Positions 30,961 through 38,865 of a stretch of DNA of 64,000 bases are shown one piece after another (position 1 is the first letter of the stretch; each line of letters begins with the position of its first letter). Made by a program: the position numbers and the translations under genes. This DNA is from Deinococcus arcticus (GTDB lineage: Bacteria; Deinococcota; Deinococci; Deinococcales; Deinococcaceae). The stretch lies in NCBI RefSeq assembly GCF_003028415.1, contig NZ_PYSV01000004.1, forward strand, positions 62,001 through 126,000. The letters run 5' to 3'. The notes beneath the pieces were generated by a model. It saw only the letters and a program-made list of their open reading frames with translations. It was not told the origin of the DNA and did no database searches.

Positions 30961-30984
30961 GTCCCCAGGTTCATGCCTGGGGAC
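30961..30984 (+). terminator. rpmF intrinsic terminator
   Basis: Stem GTCCCCAGG/CCTGGGGAC, 6-base loop, then TTGTTGTTT. Confidence 0.9.
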
Positions 30985-31078
30985 TTGTTGTTTGGCCCCT
31001 GCTGGCTGGCCGGTGCTGGAACCAGGCTGGAATGGTGAGACTGGGAACGATTGCCCCCTGCCTCGCGTACCTGCCTTC

Positions 31079-31849
31079 ATGGACTTCACCTGGACAGGCA
31101 GCACGGAACGGGAACTGAGCGCGCAGGGCCACAAGCTGGAAGTCATTGAGTACAGCGCGGCGCCCATGGAAGCGCCCCTGAGCGGTTACCACCAGTCGCT
31201 CTCGCGCCCCCGGCGCTGGCGCCAGCTGGCGGTGCATGTGGGCGGCGGTCAGGCGGTGCTGGAACCCGGCGCGCTGCAGTACCTGCGCGGCGAACTGGAG
31301 ATGCAGGCGGTGAGTGCCAGCGGCGGCGGCGGCGGCCTGGGCGGCTTTCTGCGCGGCGCGGTGACGGCGGCCGCCACGGGCGAGGGCATGTACAAGACCG
31401 CCTACAGGGGCAGCGGCACCCTGTTCACCGAACCCACCCGCCTGCACCTGCTGCTGGGCGAGCTGCGCGGTGAAAGCCTGATCGTGGACGACGGCGCCTT
31501 TGTGGCCTGTGTGGGCGACCTGCAGGTGGGCCGCCACGTGAACCAGGGCTTTGCGCAGGCGGTGGGCAGCGGAGAGGGCCGCGTGCAGCCCAAGCTGACT
31601 GGCAGCGGCATCTTTGCCCTGCAAAGCCCCGTGCCGCCCGAAGAATTTCAGGTGCTGGAACTGCGCGGCGAGACCCTGAAGGTGGACGGCAATCTGGTGG
31701 TGGCCTACACCGACGGCCTGGAATTCAAGGTGGAACGCAGCGCCCGGGGCCTGCTGGGCAGCGGCAAGACCGGCGAGGGCTTTGTGCAGGCGTACCGGGG
31801 CACCGGCCGCGTGTGGCTCTCCCCTACCCTCCCCATTCACCAGGGCTGA
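31079..31849 (+). CDS. AIM24 family protein
   Basis: A 256-residue protein of the AIM24/TIGR00266-like beta-helix family. It is rich in glycine and short strands: [20 protein letters not shown], the low-complexity [20 protein letters not shown] loop, then [16 protein letters not shown] and [15 protein letters not shown]. There is no signal peptide or membrane segment. Function is not established in bacteria; members are cytosolic and often near stress genes. No ribosome-binding site precedes the ATG at 31079, so the start is moderately uncertain. Confidence 0.8.
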   Translation: MDFTWTGSTERELSAQGHKLEVIEYSAAPMEAPLSGYHQSLSRPRRWRQLAVHVGGGQAVLEPGALQYLRGELEMQAVSASGGGGGLGGFLRGAVTAAATGEGMYKTAYRGSGTLFTEPTRLHLLLGELRGESLIVDDGAFVACVGDLQVGRHVNQGFAQAVGSGEGRVQPKLTGSGIFALQSPVPPEEFQVLELRGETLKVDGNLVVAYTDGLEFKVERSARGLLGSGKTGEGFVQAYRGTGRVWLSPTLPIHQG

Positions 31850-32083
31850 GTGGCAACGTAACAGGGGGCGCGGGTGCTCCACCCGGGGGCGAACCTTCCA
31901 GCGTTCGGAGACGGTGGTGAAGCCGCGTCACCATTCGCACCGTCTATAAACGCCGGGGTTGCCAAACGGGTGTCAGTCTGACTTCAGTTGGCCCCTCGCC
32001 TCAGCTTCCTCCCTCTTGACAACGGCTTCCCAGAAAGCCGTGCTGCTTTGGGTTGGCGTCGTCACCTCTCCACAAACCACCTC

Positions 32084-32112
32084 TTGACACAGATCGGTTT
32101 GCAGTGCAAACT
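32084..32112 (+). promoter_or_regulatory. Promoter with palindromic operator for the membrane-protein/wHTH operon
   Basis: TTGACA (32084-32089), a 17-bp spacer and CAAACT (32107-32112), 6 bases before the ATG, so the message is probably leaderless. The perfect palindrome GTTTGCAGTGCAAAC (32097-32111) fills the spacer and enters the -10 box. The third gene of the operon encodes a winged-helix regulator, which could bind here. Upstream, 31850-32083 holds no gene; a second TTGACA and a hairpin ACGGCTT/AAAGCCGT are present near 32020-32040. Confidence 0.7.
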
Positions 32113-32118
32113 ATCCTC

Positions 32119-32448
32119 ATGACACAGACCTCGCTCCGCCCCCGGCTCCCCCAGTCCTGGCAGCTGACCCCGCAGGAAGCCCAGCGCGCCCTCTTGCCCC
32201 TGCTGACGCTGGCAGTCATGACCAGCAGCACCCTGACGGGTCTGGCCACGAACGGGGCCGCACTGCTGCTGGCCCTCGCTCTGCTGGTGTCCGGGCTGGT
32301 GCCGGCGCGCCGGGTGGCGGCCGGGCTGGGCCTGGGGGCCGCCCTGATCGTGCTGGGGCTGCTGCTGCTGGCCAAGCCCGTGGTGGTGCTGGGCGGCCTT
32401 GTGTTCATCCTGGCGCCCCGTCTGGGCCAGCCCGCACCGGCAAGGTAA
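32119..32448 (+). CDS. Small membrane protein
   Basis: A 109-residue protein with three hydrophobic segments: TLAVMTSSTLTGLATNGAAL, LLLALALLVSGLVPA, and AAGLGLGAALIVLGLLLLAK with VVVLGGLVFILAP. I do not recognise the family. It starts 6 bases after the -10 box. Two genes follow closely: a larger membrane protein and a winged-helix regulator. The cluster resembles small stress or envelope modules of membrane proteins with their own repressor, but this is inference. Confidence 0.75.
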   Translation: MTQTSLRPRLPQSWQLTPQEAQRALLPLLTLAVMTSSTLTGLATNGAALLLALALLVSGLVPARRVAAGLGLGAALIVLGLLLLAKPVVVLGGLVFILAPRLGQPAPAR

Positions 32449-32452
32449 GGCC

Positions 32453-33139
32453 ATGACCGCTTTCCCCCTGCCGGCCGACTACACGCAGCTGCAGCACCTG
32501 ACCGAACGTTACGCCCGCTTCTCGGCGTCTGCCCTGGGCCTGGGCCACCTGTACGGCGCCGCTGCCCTGCCGCTGAGCTTCGCCCTGGCCCGCTCAGGGG
32601 TCAGCCCCACGGCTCTGATGCTGTGGACAGCCGCCGTGGCCCTGGGCTTTCTGGCGGTCGTTCGTCTGAGCCGCACGCACTACCAGACCCTGGGGGCCGT
32701 GACCGAACAGCCGCGCTCCGGCCCCTTCACCTGGGGTCTGCTGGCGGGGCTGGGCGCGGGCGTCGCCGTGGGCCTGCTGGCCGAACACCTGGGCTGGGTG
32801 GGCGAGGCCTTTCCCAGCTTGCAGGGCCTGCCGGTGTCGGCGCTGCTGGTGCTGGTGGTCACGGTGCCGGGCCTCTTCCGGTTCCTGGACCAGTCCGATA
32901 CACGCACCGCCGGGCTGGGCATGCTGCTGCTGGGCGCCACGCTGATCGGCGGGCGCACGGAATTTGCAGAGGCGTGGCGCGGCGCGGTGCAGCTGGGCGT
33001 TCTGGGTGCCCTGAGCGTGTTCCTGGTGTGGCTGGCCCTGCGGCAACATGCCGAGGCGCGGCAGGTGACCGCCGAACTGTGCGAGGTGCGCCGCCGCCTG
33101 GGTCTGCCGGCAGACCACCGCGAGGCCCGGCATGACTGA
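32453..33139 (+). CDS. Membrane protein of unknown function
   Basis: A 228-residue protein with about five to six hydrophobic segments (for example ALGLGHLYGAAALPLSFALA, GLLAGLGAGVAVGLLAEHLG and VSALLVLVVTVPGLF) and a charged C-terminus RQHAEARQVTAELCEVRRRL that could form a short coiled coil. No family recognised. It begins 4 bases after the previous stop and overlaps the winged-helix gene by 8 bases, so the three genes are co-expressed. Confidence 0.78.
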   Translation: MTAFPLPADYTQLQHLTERYARFSASALGLGHLYGAAALPLSFALARSGVSPTALMLWTAAVALGFLAVVRLSRTHYQTLGAVTEQPRSGPFTWGLLAGLGAGVAVGLLAEHLGWVGEAFPSLQGLPVSALLVLVVTVPGLFRFLDQSDTRTAGLGMLLLGATLIGGRTEFAEAWRGAVQLGVLGALSVFLVWLALRQHAEARQVTAELCEVRRRLGLPADHREARHD

Positions 33140-33470
33140 GGCCGCCCAGCCCGGGGCCATGCAGGCGCTGCTGGGCCTGGACCGGGTGATTCACGAACCC
33201 GTGCGCCTCGCTATCCTCTCGCTGCTGGCCGGGGCCCAGGAAGCCGAGTTCAAGTTTCTGGAATCCACCCTGGGTCTCAGCAAGGGCAATCTGTCCAGCC
33301 ACGCCGCCAAACTGGAAGAGGCCGGTTACCTGCAGACCCACAAGGCCTTCCGGGGCAAGGTGCCGGTCACGAGCTACTGCATCACCACTGCTGGCCGGCA
33401 GGCCCTGGACCGCTACTGGGCGGCGCTGCGCGGCGCGGCCCCGGCGCCCGCAGAGACTCAGCCCGGCTGA
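33132..33470 (+). CDS. Winged-helix transcriptional regulator (MarR/ArsR-like)
   Basis: A 112-residue DNA-binding protein. The helix-turn-helix is FKFLESTLGLSKGNLSSHAA with recognition helix SKGNLSSHAAKLEEAGYL, then the wing KVPVTSYCITTAGRQALDRY. This is the short one-domain wHTH family that often regulates an adjacent membrane protein. Its operon has a palindromic operator in its promoter, so autorepression is likely. A terminator follows. Confidence 0.88.
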   Translation: MTEAAQPGAMQALLGLDRVIHEPVRLAILSLLAGAQEAEFKFLESTLGLSKGNLSSHAAKLEEAGYLQTHKAFRGKVPVTSYCITTAGRQALDRYWAALRGAAPAPAETQPG

Positions 33471-33491
33471 AGCTGCAGGCCACATTCAGGA

Positions 33492-33530
33492 GACGGAACT
33501 TCACGCGGTTGGTGGGGTTCCGTCTTTTTT
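33492..33530 (+). terminator. Intrinsic terminator after the wHTH gene
   Basis: Stem GACGGAAC/GTTCCGTC with a 17-base loop followed by six T. The remaining spacer to 33792 holds no further gene or clear promoter. Confidence 0.9.
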
Positions 33531-33792
33531 GCCCCGGCCTCGCGGTGAGTGGCGGCCTGCGTGCGGTTTCGCCACACGACCGGCAACCCGCCAGTCGGCC
33601 AGCCCACGCTTGGGCCATTTGGCGCAGGAGGCGCCGCCCAGGGCCGCCTATGCTGGGTTCACTGCCTCCGCTCCCTGGCGCGGGCCGATGCGGCGGGCAA
33701 CCGGGCCCGCTCCCGTGCTCTGCGCGGCCCTCAGTGCGCACCTTCTGCTTCCGGGAAGGTCGGGCCGCCCCACGCTCCTACGGAAACTGCCC

Positions 33793-35133
33793 ATGACCAT
33801 TCCCGACCCACTGACCCTCTGGCGCGAGCTGGAGGCCGCTGTCCGCCACACCCTCACCCACAACGAACTGGCCCAGGGCGGTCTGCTGATTGCCCTGCTG
33901 AGTGCCCTGGCCGTGCAGGCGCGCAGTCTGCCCGGCGAGTTGCTGAGCTGGCTGAAGAACCGCCTGACCATCACGCTGGACGTGCAGGGCGACGACGCTG
34001 CGTTTCCCTGGCTGGCGGCGTGGCTGGCCGCGCAGCCCGTGGGGCGGCACCTGCGCCACCTGGGCGTGGTGACCCGCTTTAACGAGCAGATGGGCGGCCA
34101 GAATCTGGTGCTGGGCACCGACCGCGACGGCGACGAGGTCAACGTGCGCCTGGTACCCCTGAGCGGGCAGGTGCTGCTGCGCTACCGGGGCCACTGGTTG
34201 CTGGCCCGGCCGTCGCGCACGCAGCGTCAGGTGCAGGGCCGCGCCGCAGGCGGCTTCGACCACAGCCTGACCTTCCGGCTGCTGGCCAATGCCCGGCACC
34301 TCATCCCGGACCTGCTGCGCGAGGCCTACGTGGTCACCGCCGGCCAGGGCGACGGCCGCATCGAGATTCATGTGCCCAGTTACGACAGCTGGAGTCTGGC
34401 CGAGCGGCGCCCGGCGCGCCCCCTGACCAGCCTGATCTACAGCGGGGACCTGCTGGATACCCTGCACACCGACCTGAGCGCCTTTTTTCAGGACCGCGAC
34501 TGGTACGCGGACATGGGCATTCCCTACCGGCGCGGCTACCTGCTGCACGGCCCGCCCGGCAACGGCAAAAGCAGTCTGGTGGCCGCTCTGGCCGGCGCGT
34601 TTGGCCTGAACGTCTGTGTGCTGAACCTGTCCGCCCCCGAGCTGACCGATGACCGACTGAACACCCTGCTGGGCAACCTGCCCCGCCGCGCCCTGCTGCT
34701 GCTGGAAGACATTGACGCCGTGTTTCTGGGCCGCGAGCCGCGCGCCCCAACCGTCAAGCTGTCGTTTAACGGCCTGCTGAATGCCCTGGATGGCGTGGCC
34801 GCTGGCGAAGGCCGCGTGACCTTCATGACCACCAACAACCTCGCCGGGCTGGACGCCGCGCTCATTCGCCCTGGCCGCGCCGACCTGCACCTGCACCTGG
34901 GCAACGCCACGGCCGCGCAGGTGGCCGGGATGCTGCGCCGCTTCTGGCCCGCCTGGACTCCCGAGCAGGTGGACGCCCTGGCCGGGCGCGTGCCGGACGG
35001 CCTGCTGAGCATGGCCCGCGTGCAGGAATTTCTGCTGGAACGCCGCGCCGATGGGGCAGCGGTGGCCCGCGACTGGGCGGAGCTGACCGCCCCTCCCTGC
35101 CCCACCCGCCTGAGCCTCTCCACCGCCAGCTGA
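33793..35133 (+). CDS. BCS1-like AAA ATPase
   Basis: A 446-residue AAA protein. The N-terminal part has a hydrophobic segment (GGLLIALLSALAVQARSLP) followed by a BCS1-type domain with DVQGDDAAFPWLAAWL. The AAA module has Walker A GPPGNGKSSL (Lys259), Walker B LLLLEDIDAVF, the sensor segment TFMTTNNLAGLDAALIRPGR with arginine finger, and a short lid. Eukaryotic BCS1 inserts the Rieske protein into complex III; bacterial homologues have unknown clients. The ATG at 33793 matches the family N-terminus and lacks an SD. Neighbours give no substrate clue. Confidence 0.85.
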   Translation: MTIPDPLTLWRELEAAVRHTLTHNELAQGGLLIALLSALAVQARSLPGELLSWLKNRLTITLDVQGDDAAFPWLAAWLAAQPVGRHLRHLGVVTRFNEQMGGQNLVLGTDRDGDEVNVRLVPLSGQVLLRYRGHWLLARPSRTQRQVQGRAAGGFDHSLTFRLLANARHLIPDLLREAYVVTAGQGDGRIEIHVPSYDSWSLAERRPARPLTSLIYSGDLLDTLHTDLSAFFQDRDWYADMGIPYRRGYLLHGPPGNGKSSLVAALAGAFGLNVCVLNLSAPELTDDRLNTLLGNLPRRALLLLEDIDAVFLGREPRAPTVKLSFNGLLNALDGVAAGEGRVTFMTTNNLAGLDAALIRPGRADLHLHLGNATAAQVAGMLRRFWPAWTPEQVDALAGRVPDGLLSMARVQEFLLERRADGAAVARDWAELTAPPCPTRLSLSTAS

Positions 35134-35273
35134 AGGATGGGCCGTCCCCGGCAAACAGTGTCGCCGGGGACACGTGCGAGGCGGTCCGAGTGGGCGCCTG
35201 CTGCATATCTCCAGGCAATACCACTCGCCAGAAGCTCGTGTAGTTCCCTGTTTTTCCTGCCGGGTGTCAACCC

Positions 35274-35336
35274 TTGACCAGAGTTGCATATCACGCTATC
35301 TTTGGGTTATCACCGTCCGCGAAGGGCGGATTTTTT
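35274..35336 (+). ncRNA. Promoter-terminator cassette 1 (predicted RNA of about 28 nt)
   Basis: TTGACC (35274-35279), a 17-bp spacer and TATCTT (35297-35302). The predicted start is A35309 in TTATCACCG. A terminator stem TCCGC/GCGGA with loop GAAGG and then TTTTTTG follows at once (35316-35336). Nothing but the hairpin could be transcribed. The same layout recurs at 35458. Transcription itself is not shown. Confidence 0.6.
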
Positions 35337-35457
35337 GTTTTGGTCTCTGGACCATCCGTTTGCCCTCGCCTGAGCCTTGCCCATCTGCATATCTGCTCCA
35401 CTGACCCTGCTTAAGAACAGCGGCCCAGACGGCGTTTCTGAAACCCGGCAGGCAGGC

Positions 35458-35519
35458 TTGACCCAGCCTGCATACCGCGCTATCTTAGTTTTATCACCGC
35501 CGAAGAAGGCGGGTTTTTT
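35458..35519 (+). ncRNA. Promoter-terminator cassette 2 (predicted RNA of about 27 nt)
   Basis: TTGACC (35458-35463), a 17-bp spacer and TATCTT (35481-35486). The predicted start A35493 lies in the same TTATCACCG. The terminator is CCGCC/GGCGG with loop GAAGAA and then TTTTTTG (35497-35519). Compared with cassette 1 the stem has changed on both sides while promoter, start region and T tract with GTTTTGGTC are kept. Confidence 0.6.
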
Positions 35520-35573
35520 GTTTTGGTCGGCCTGCGCGCCTGACGCCCGGCTGGCGGACAGCAGGTACACCCT

Positions 35574-35639
35574 GACAGCGGCTACCAGTTCCATTGAGGG
35601 GCCAGAAAGCAGCCCCTCAATTCCACTTCTGCCGCTGTC
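35574..35639. repeat. Two-tier hairpin
   Basis: Outer stem GACAGCGGC/GCCGCTGTC (35574-35582, 35631-35639) and inner stem ATTGAGGGGC/GCCCCTCAAT (35593-35602, 35612-35621), both perfect, joined by 9-10 nt internal loops. The layout resembles the family B hairpins, although the sequence is different. Confidence 0.7.
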
Positions 35640-35659
35640 TTTCACGGTGACTCCGTTCG

Positions 35660-35700
35660 ACCCAGAGCTCTTGAGGGGAGAACCCTCAAGAGCTCTGGGT
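35660..35700. repeat. Perfect 18-bp inverted repeat
   Basis: Arms ACCCAGAGCTCTTGAGGG (35660-35677) and its exact complement (35683-35700) with loop GAGAA. No T tract follows. The rest of 35134-35902 holds no gene; a leaderless-type promoter for the next gene lies at 35891. Confidence 0.75.
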
Positions 35701-35902
35701 TCCGATATGAGAGCAATGCGAATCCCTGGCTTCCGGAGTGTCCGGCAGGCGAAGGTGGAGTGGCGCGTCAAATACGGCAGCCGCCGGTGCGGTGGGCGCA
35801 CCGGCCGGGTCAAGACCAGGATGCCCAGGCCGCACCGGCGAGGCCCCTGAAGCGGGCTGTCTGGCGGATGACAGGCCCAGCGAACCGCCGTAACGTGCAG
35901 GC

Positions 35903-36325
35903 ATGACCGCCGAAGATGTCTCGCTGGTGCCCGTGACCGAGTGGGCCTCATTGGTCCCCGAACTGATGGTGAGTGACCTGGCGCGCAGCCTGGACGTGTA
36001 CACGCGCCTGTTTGGCTTCACGCTGAACTACACGCGCCCCGGCTTTGCCTATCTGAGCCTGGGGCGGGTGCAGTGGATGCTGGAACAGGCCGGGCCTGAC
36101 GGCGGCTGGCGCACCGGGCCGCTGAAAGCGCCCTACGGACGGGGCATCAACTTTCAGATTCTGGCTCCCGATCTGGACATCCTGCACGCCCGGCTGGTGG
36201 ACGCGGCCTATCCCCTCTTCCGGCCGCTGGAGAGCGCCACCTACGCGGAGGGCGACACCCTGCACACCCAGCGTCAATTTCTGGTGCAGGACCCGGACGG
36301 CTACCTGCTGCGCTTCACGGACTGA
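35903..36325 (+). CDS. VOC-family (glyoxalase / bleomycin-resistance fold) protein
   Basis: A 140-residue single VOC domain. The N-terminal [20 protein letters not shown] and C-terminal [15 protein letters not shown] match the bleomycin-resistance-like subgroup, which often sequesters ligands as a dimer rather than catalysing a reaction. Its substrate is unknown. TAACGT lies exactly 6 bases before the ATG (leaderless arrangement). The last 25 bases overlap the convergent gene on the other strand. Confidence 0.85.
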   Translation: MTAEDVSLVPVTEWASLVPELMVSDLARSLDVYTRLFGFTLNYTRPGFAYLSLGRVQWMLEQAGPDGGWRTGPLKAPYGRGINFQILAPDLDILHARLVDAAYPLFRPLESATYAEGDTLHTQRQFLVQDPDGYLLRFTD

Positions 36326-36777
36326 AGGCGCTGCGCCGCAATCAGCCCGGTCAGCCGTTCCAGACGGCCACGCAGCGCCAGCAGATAGACCGCCGGGGGC
36401 ACCTCCTCGCCGTAGGTCCAGGCGCGGACCTCATGCTGCCCGCCCACCGCGAGCAGGTGGTCCAACACGCGCAGCAGCATGGCGCGGCCCTCCCGGTGCT
36501 CGGCCACCAACTCGGGCAGGGTCATGGCGGCCAGGGGCGCGGTTTTGCGCAGTGGCAGGCCGTCCAGGTGGCCTTCCAGGGCAATTCGCATCTCCATCTG
36601 TGCCTTGCGCTCCATGCCAATGACGGCGCGCAGGGTCTCCTCGGCGCCCGCCGCCCAGCCGTGGGGATCCTGTGGGGTCTGGGGCAGCTCGGTCAGGGCG
36701 CGGCGCACGGCCGCCAGGTCAGCCGCAGCGGCCTGCTGCTTGGGGGCGTCCAGGGGATGAGGCTCGGGGGCGGTCAT
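36301..36777 (-). CDS. Hypothetical helical protein
   Basis: A 158-residue, mostly alpha-helical protein with no signal peptide. I do not recognise it with confidence. The pattern of helices ([60 protein letters not shown]) resembles DinB/mycothiol-type four-helix proteins, but histidine ligands are not obvious. The ATG follows CAGACT by 7 bases, as benE does. Its 3' end overlaps the VOC gene tail to tail by 25 bases. It is divergent from the next gene with 42 bases between the starts. Confidence 0.6.
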   Translation of the reverse strand: MTAPEPHPLDAPKQQAAAADLAAVRRALTELPQTPQDPHGWAAGAEETLRAVIGMERKAQMEMRIALEGHLDGLPLRKTAPLAAMTLPELVAEHREGRAMLLRVLDHLLAVGGQHEVRAWTYGEEVPPAVYLLALRGRLERLTGLIAAQRLQSVKRSR

Positions 36778-36819
36778 GGCCTCCAGTCTGCCGCACCGGG
36801 GCCCGCTATTCTGCGCCCT

Positions 36820-37305
36820 ATGCAGCACACCCGCACCTGGTCTGACGTGTATGGCAGCGCCCGCGCCCTGTTTGAAGGCCGCGCCGGAGGGCACGCCTGG
36901 CTGGTGGCCGCCCCACCCGAGCTGGCCGCGCCGCTGGCCGGGGCCCTGGCGGCTGTGGACGGCAAGGGCCGCGCCGCGCTGGTGGTGCATGACGGCCTGA
37001 CCCCACTGCTGGCCGCGCTGCAAGAAGAGCGCCCACGCGGCGTGGTGGTGGTGGCCGAGGCGGCGCTGGGGGGCGGCCCCGCTGTGACCGTGGCCGAGCA
37101 GTACGTGGAAGGCGAAGGCGCCGCGTACCAGGAAGGAGGCGAGTTTCCCGCCTGGACGGGCGACACTGGCAGTGACGGCCCCCAGGCCGAGTGCGCCCCG
37201 GCCAGCGCCGCCGCACTGCTGGGCCTGCCGGTGGTGGTCACCACGCCCGCCCAGGTGGCGCAGACCCTGACCGACTGGATGGACCGCACCCCGCACGGGC
37301 GCTAA
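36820..37305 (+). CDS. Hypothetical alanine-rich protein
   Basis: A 161-residue cytoplasmic protein, family not recognised. It has an alternating helix-strand pattern ([57 protein letters not shown]), suggesting a Rossmann-like or STAS-like fold. TATTCT lies exactly 7 bases before the ATG. Its TAA stop is the first three bases of a family B repeat. A helicase or kinase motif is absent. Confidence 0.65.
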   Translation: MQHTRTWSDVYGSARALFEGRAGGHAWLVAAPPELAAPLAGALAAVDGKGRAALVVHDGLTPLLAALQEERPRGVVVVAEAALGGGPAVTVAEQYVEGEGAAYQEGGEFPAWTGDTGSDGPQAECAPASAAALLGLPVVVTTPAQVAQTLTDWMDRTPHGR

Positions 37306-37450
37306 GGACGTTGCCCCTCATGGTGCGACTGTTCAGGAGAGCACCGAACAGTCTCCACGCCCGGTGCAACGTCCTTTTTTCGATACTCGCGCTGCGGCGC
37401 CGCTGTCCCAGCCCGCTCGGTTGATCGGGGGCTTGGCAGCGAGCGACTTA
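37303..37450 (+). repeat. Intergenic repeat B
   Basis: Starts at the stop codon TAA and GGACGTTGC (37306-37314), which pairs with GCAACGTCC (37366-37374). Inner arm GACTGTTC/GAACAGTC (37327-37334, 37346-37353) with loop AGGAGAGCACC. After six T comes the second module (GATACTCGCGCTGCGGCGCC...) ending GGCAGCGAGCGACTTA. The hairpin plus T6 could work as terminator. Confidence 0.8.
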
Positions 37451-37504
37451 AACCTCGCTGCCCCGGAACAGTTCTCGGCCCCGCCGCGCTTTACACTGCC
37501 GCGC

Positions 37505-38809
37505 GTGAGTGTGCCTGGCACCAGCCCTGCCCATGTTGGCCCTGCCCGCCCCGACCCGGTGGTGCGCCACCTGTACGTGCACGTGCCGTTTTGCCCCACC
37601 ATCTGCCCGTACTGCGACTTTCATGTGCTGACGCGCCGGGCCGGGCTGGTCGAGCGGTATCTGGCGAAGCTGGACGAGGAGGCCGCGCGCCTGGCCGGAA
37701 CCTACGCCGTGGACCTGGACACCGTGTACCTGGGCGGCGGCACCCCCAGTTTTCTGAGAGATGAGGAGCTGCGCGCCCTGGTGGAGAGTGTGCAGGCGAG
37801 GCTGGGCTGGGGCCGGCTGGAGAACACGCTGGAGGTTAACCCCGGCACCGTGACGCCCGCGCGGGCCGCCCACTGGCAGGCCCTGGGCCTGGACCGCGCC
37901 AGCGTGGGCGTGCAGAGCCTGGACGACCCCACCCTGAAGTTTCTGGGCCGCCAGCACGACGCCGCGCAGGCCCGTGAGGCCGTGACGACACTGGTGGGCC
38001 GGGGGGTTCGTGTGAGTGGCGACCTGATTACCGCCGTTCCGGGGCAACCGCTGGACCACGACATTCAGGGCCTGCTGGACCTGGGCGTGGGCCACGTCAG
38101 CGCCTATACCCTGACCATCGAACCTGGCACCGAGTTTGCCCGCCGGGGCGTGACCGTCCACGAGGACGACGAACGCGCGGGCTTTGAGCGCACCCAGGAG
38201 CTGCTGACCGCCGCTGGGCTGACCCGTTACGAGATCAGCAATTACGCGTGCACAGGGCAGGAGTCTCAGCACAACCTCGCGTACTGGCAGGGCCGCACGT
38301 ACCTGGGGCTGGGGCCAGGGGCGGCGGGGCACTATCCGGCTTTGCCGGAGGTTGATGGTCGAAGGTGGATGGTGGATGGAAGGGACGGGGTGGGGGGTAC
38401 GGATGGCCGGTGGCCGGTGGCCGATGGCGTAGAGGCCACCTTGCCCGCGCACCGCGCACGGCCTCCCGCCTCCCCCCTCACCTTCCGGCGCACCAACCCC
38501 CACCTGCACGAGTGGCTGGCGGGGGAAACCGGCGAGGCCGAGCCTATTGACGCCCACGAGTACGTCACCGACGCGCTGTTTATGGGGCTGCGGCTCCAGC
38601 GGGGCCTGAATCTGGCCGAGCTGTCGCGGCGCAGTGGGGTGGATGTGGCGGCCGTTTACAGCGTGCCCATCGCCGCCAATGTGAGGCGCGGCCTGCTGAC
38701 CCTGGAGGGCGACCAGCTGCGGGCCACGCCGCAGGGCTGGTGGGTGCTGAACCGGGTGGTGACCGACTTTCTGGAGGTTGCTCCGGCCACTGACCAGCCG
38801 CATTTGTGA
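37505..38809 (+). CDS. hemW: Radical SAM heme chaperone HemW
   Basis: A 434-residue HemN-like radical SAM protein. The iron-sulfur motif is [10 protein letters not shown] (Cys30, 34, 37), followed by [25 protein letters not shown] and [11 protein letters not shown]. Lack of the HemN-specific N-terminal extension points to HemW, which binds heme and inserts it into respiratory enzymes. The GTG at 37505 lies 7 bases after TACACT. Between [11 protein letters not shown] and [11 protein letters not shown] lies an unusual insertion of about 40 residues ([20 protein letters not shown] and following) encoded by GATGG-rich repeats like those in intergenic DNA. Confidence 0.9.
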   Translation: MSVPGTSPAHVGPARPDPVVRHLYVHVPFCPTICPYCDFHVLTRRAGLVERYLAKLDEEAARLAGTYAVDLDTVYLGGGTPSFLRDEELRALVESVQARLGWGRLENTLEVNPGTVTPARAAHWQALGLDRASVGVQSLDDPTLKFLGRQHDAAQAREAVTTLVGRGVRVSGDLITAVPGQPLDHDIQGLLDLGVGHVSAYTLTIEPGTEFARRGVTVHEDDERAGFERTQELLTAAGLTRYEISNYACTGQESQHNLAYWQGRTYLGLGPGAAGHYPALPEVDGRRWMVDGRDGVGGTDGRWPVADGVEATLPAHRARPPASPLTFRRTNPHLHEWLAGETGEAEPIDAHEYVTDALFMGLRLQRGLNLAELSRRSGVDVAAVYSVPIAANVRRGLLTLEGDQLRATPQGWWVLNRVVTDFLEVAPATDQPHL

Positions 38810-38865
38810 ATCGGCTGCGTCCAGCTATGCGGGCAGGTGGGTGGGCCGGGCGCTAAACTGGCCCC

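Noticed and set aside
36301..36325. 25-base tail-to-tail overlap as sign that one gene is false
   Set aside because: Both genes have plausible starts with promoter-like hexamers, and short convergent overlaps are common; kept, with lower confidence for the minus gene.
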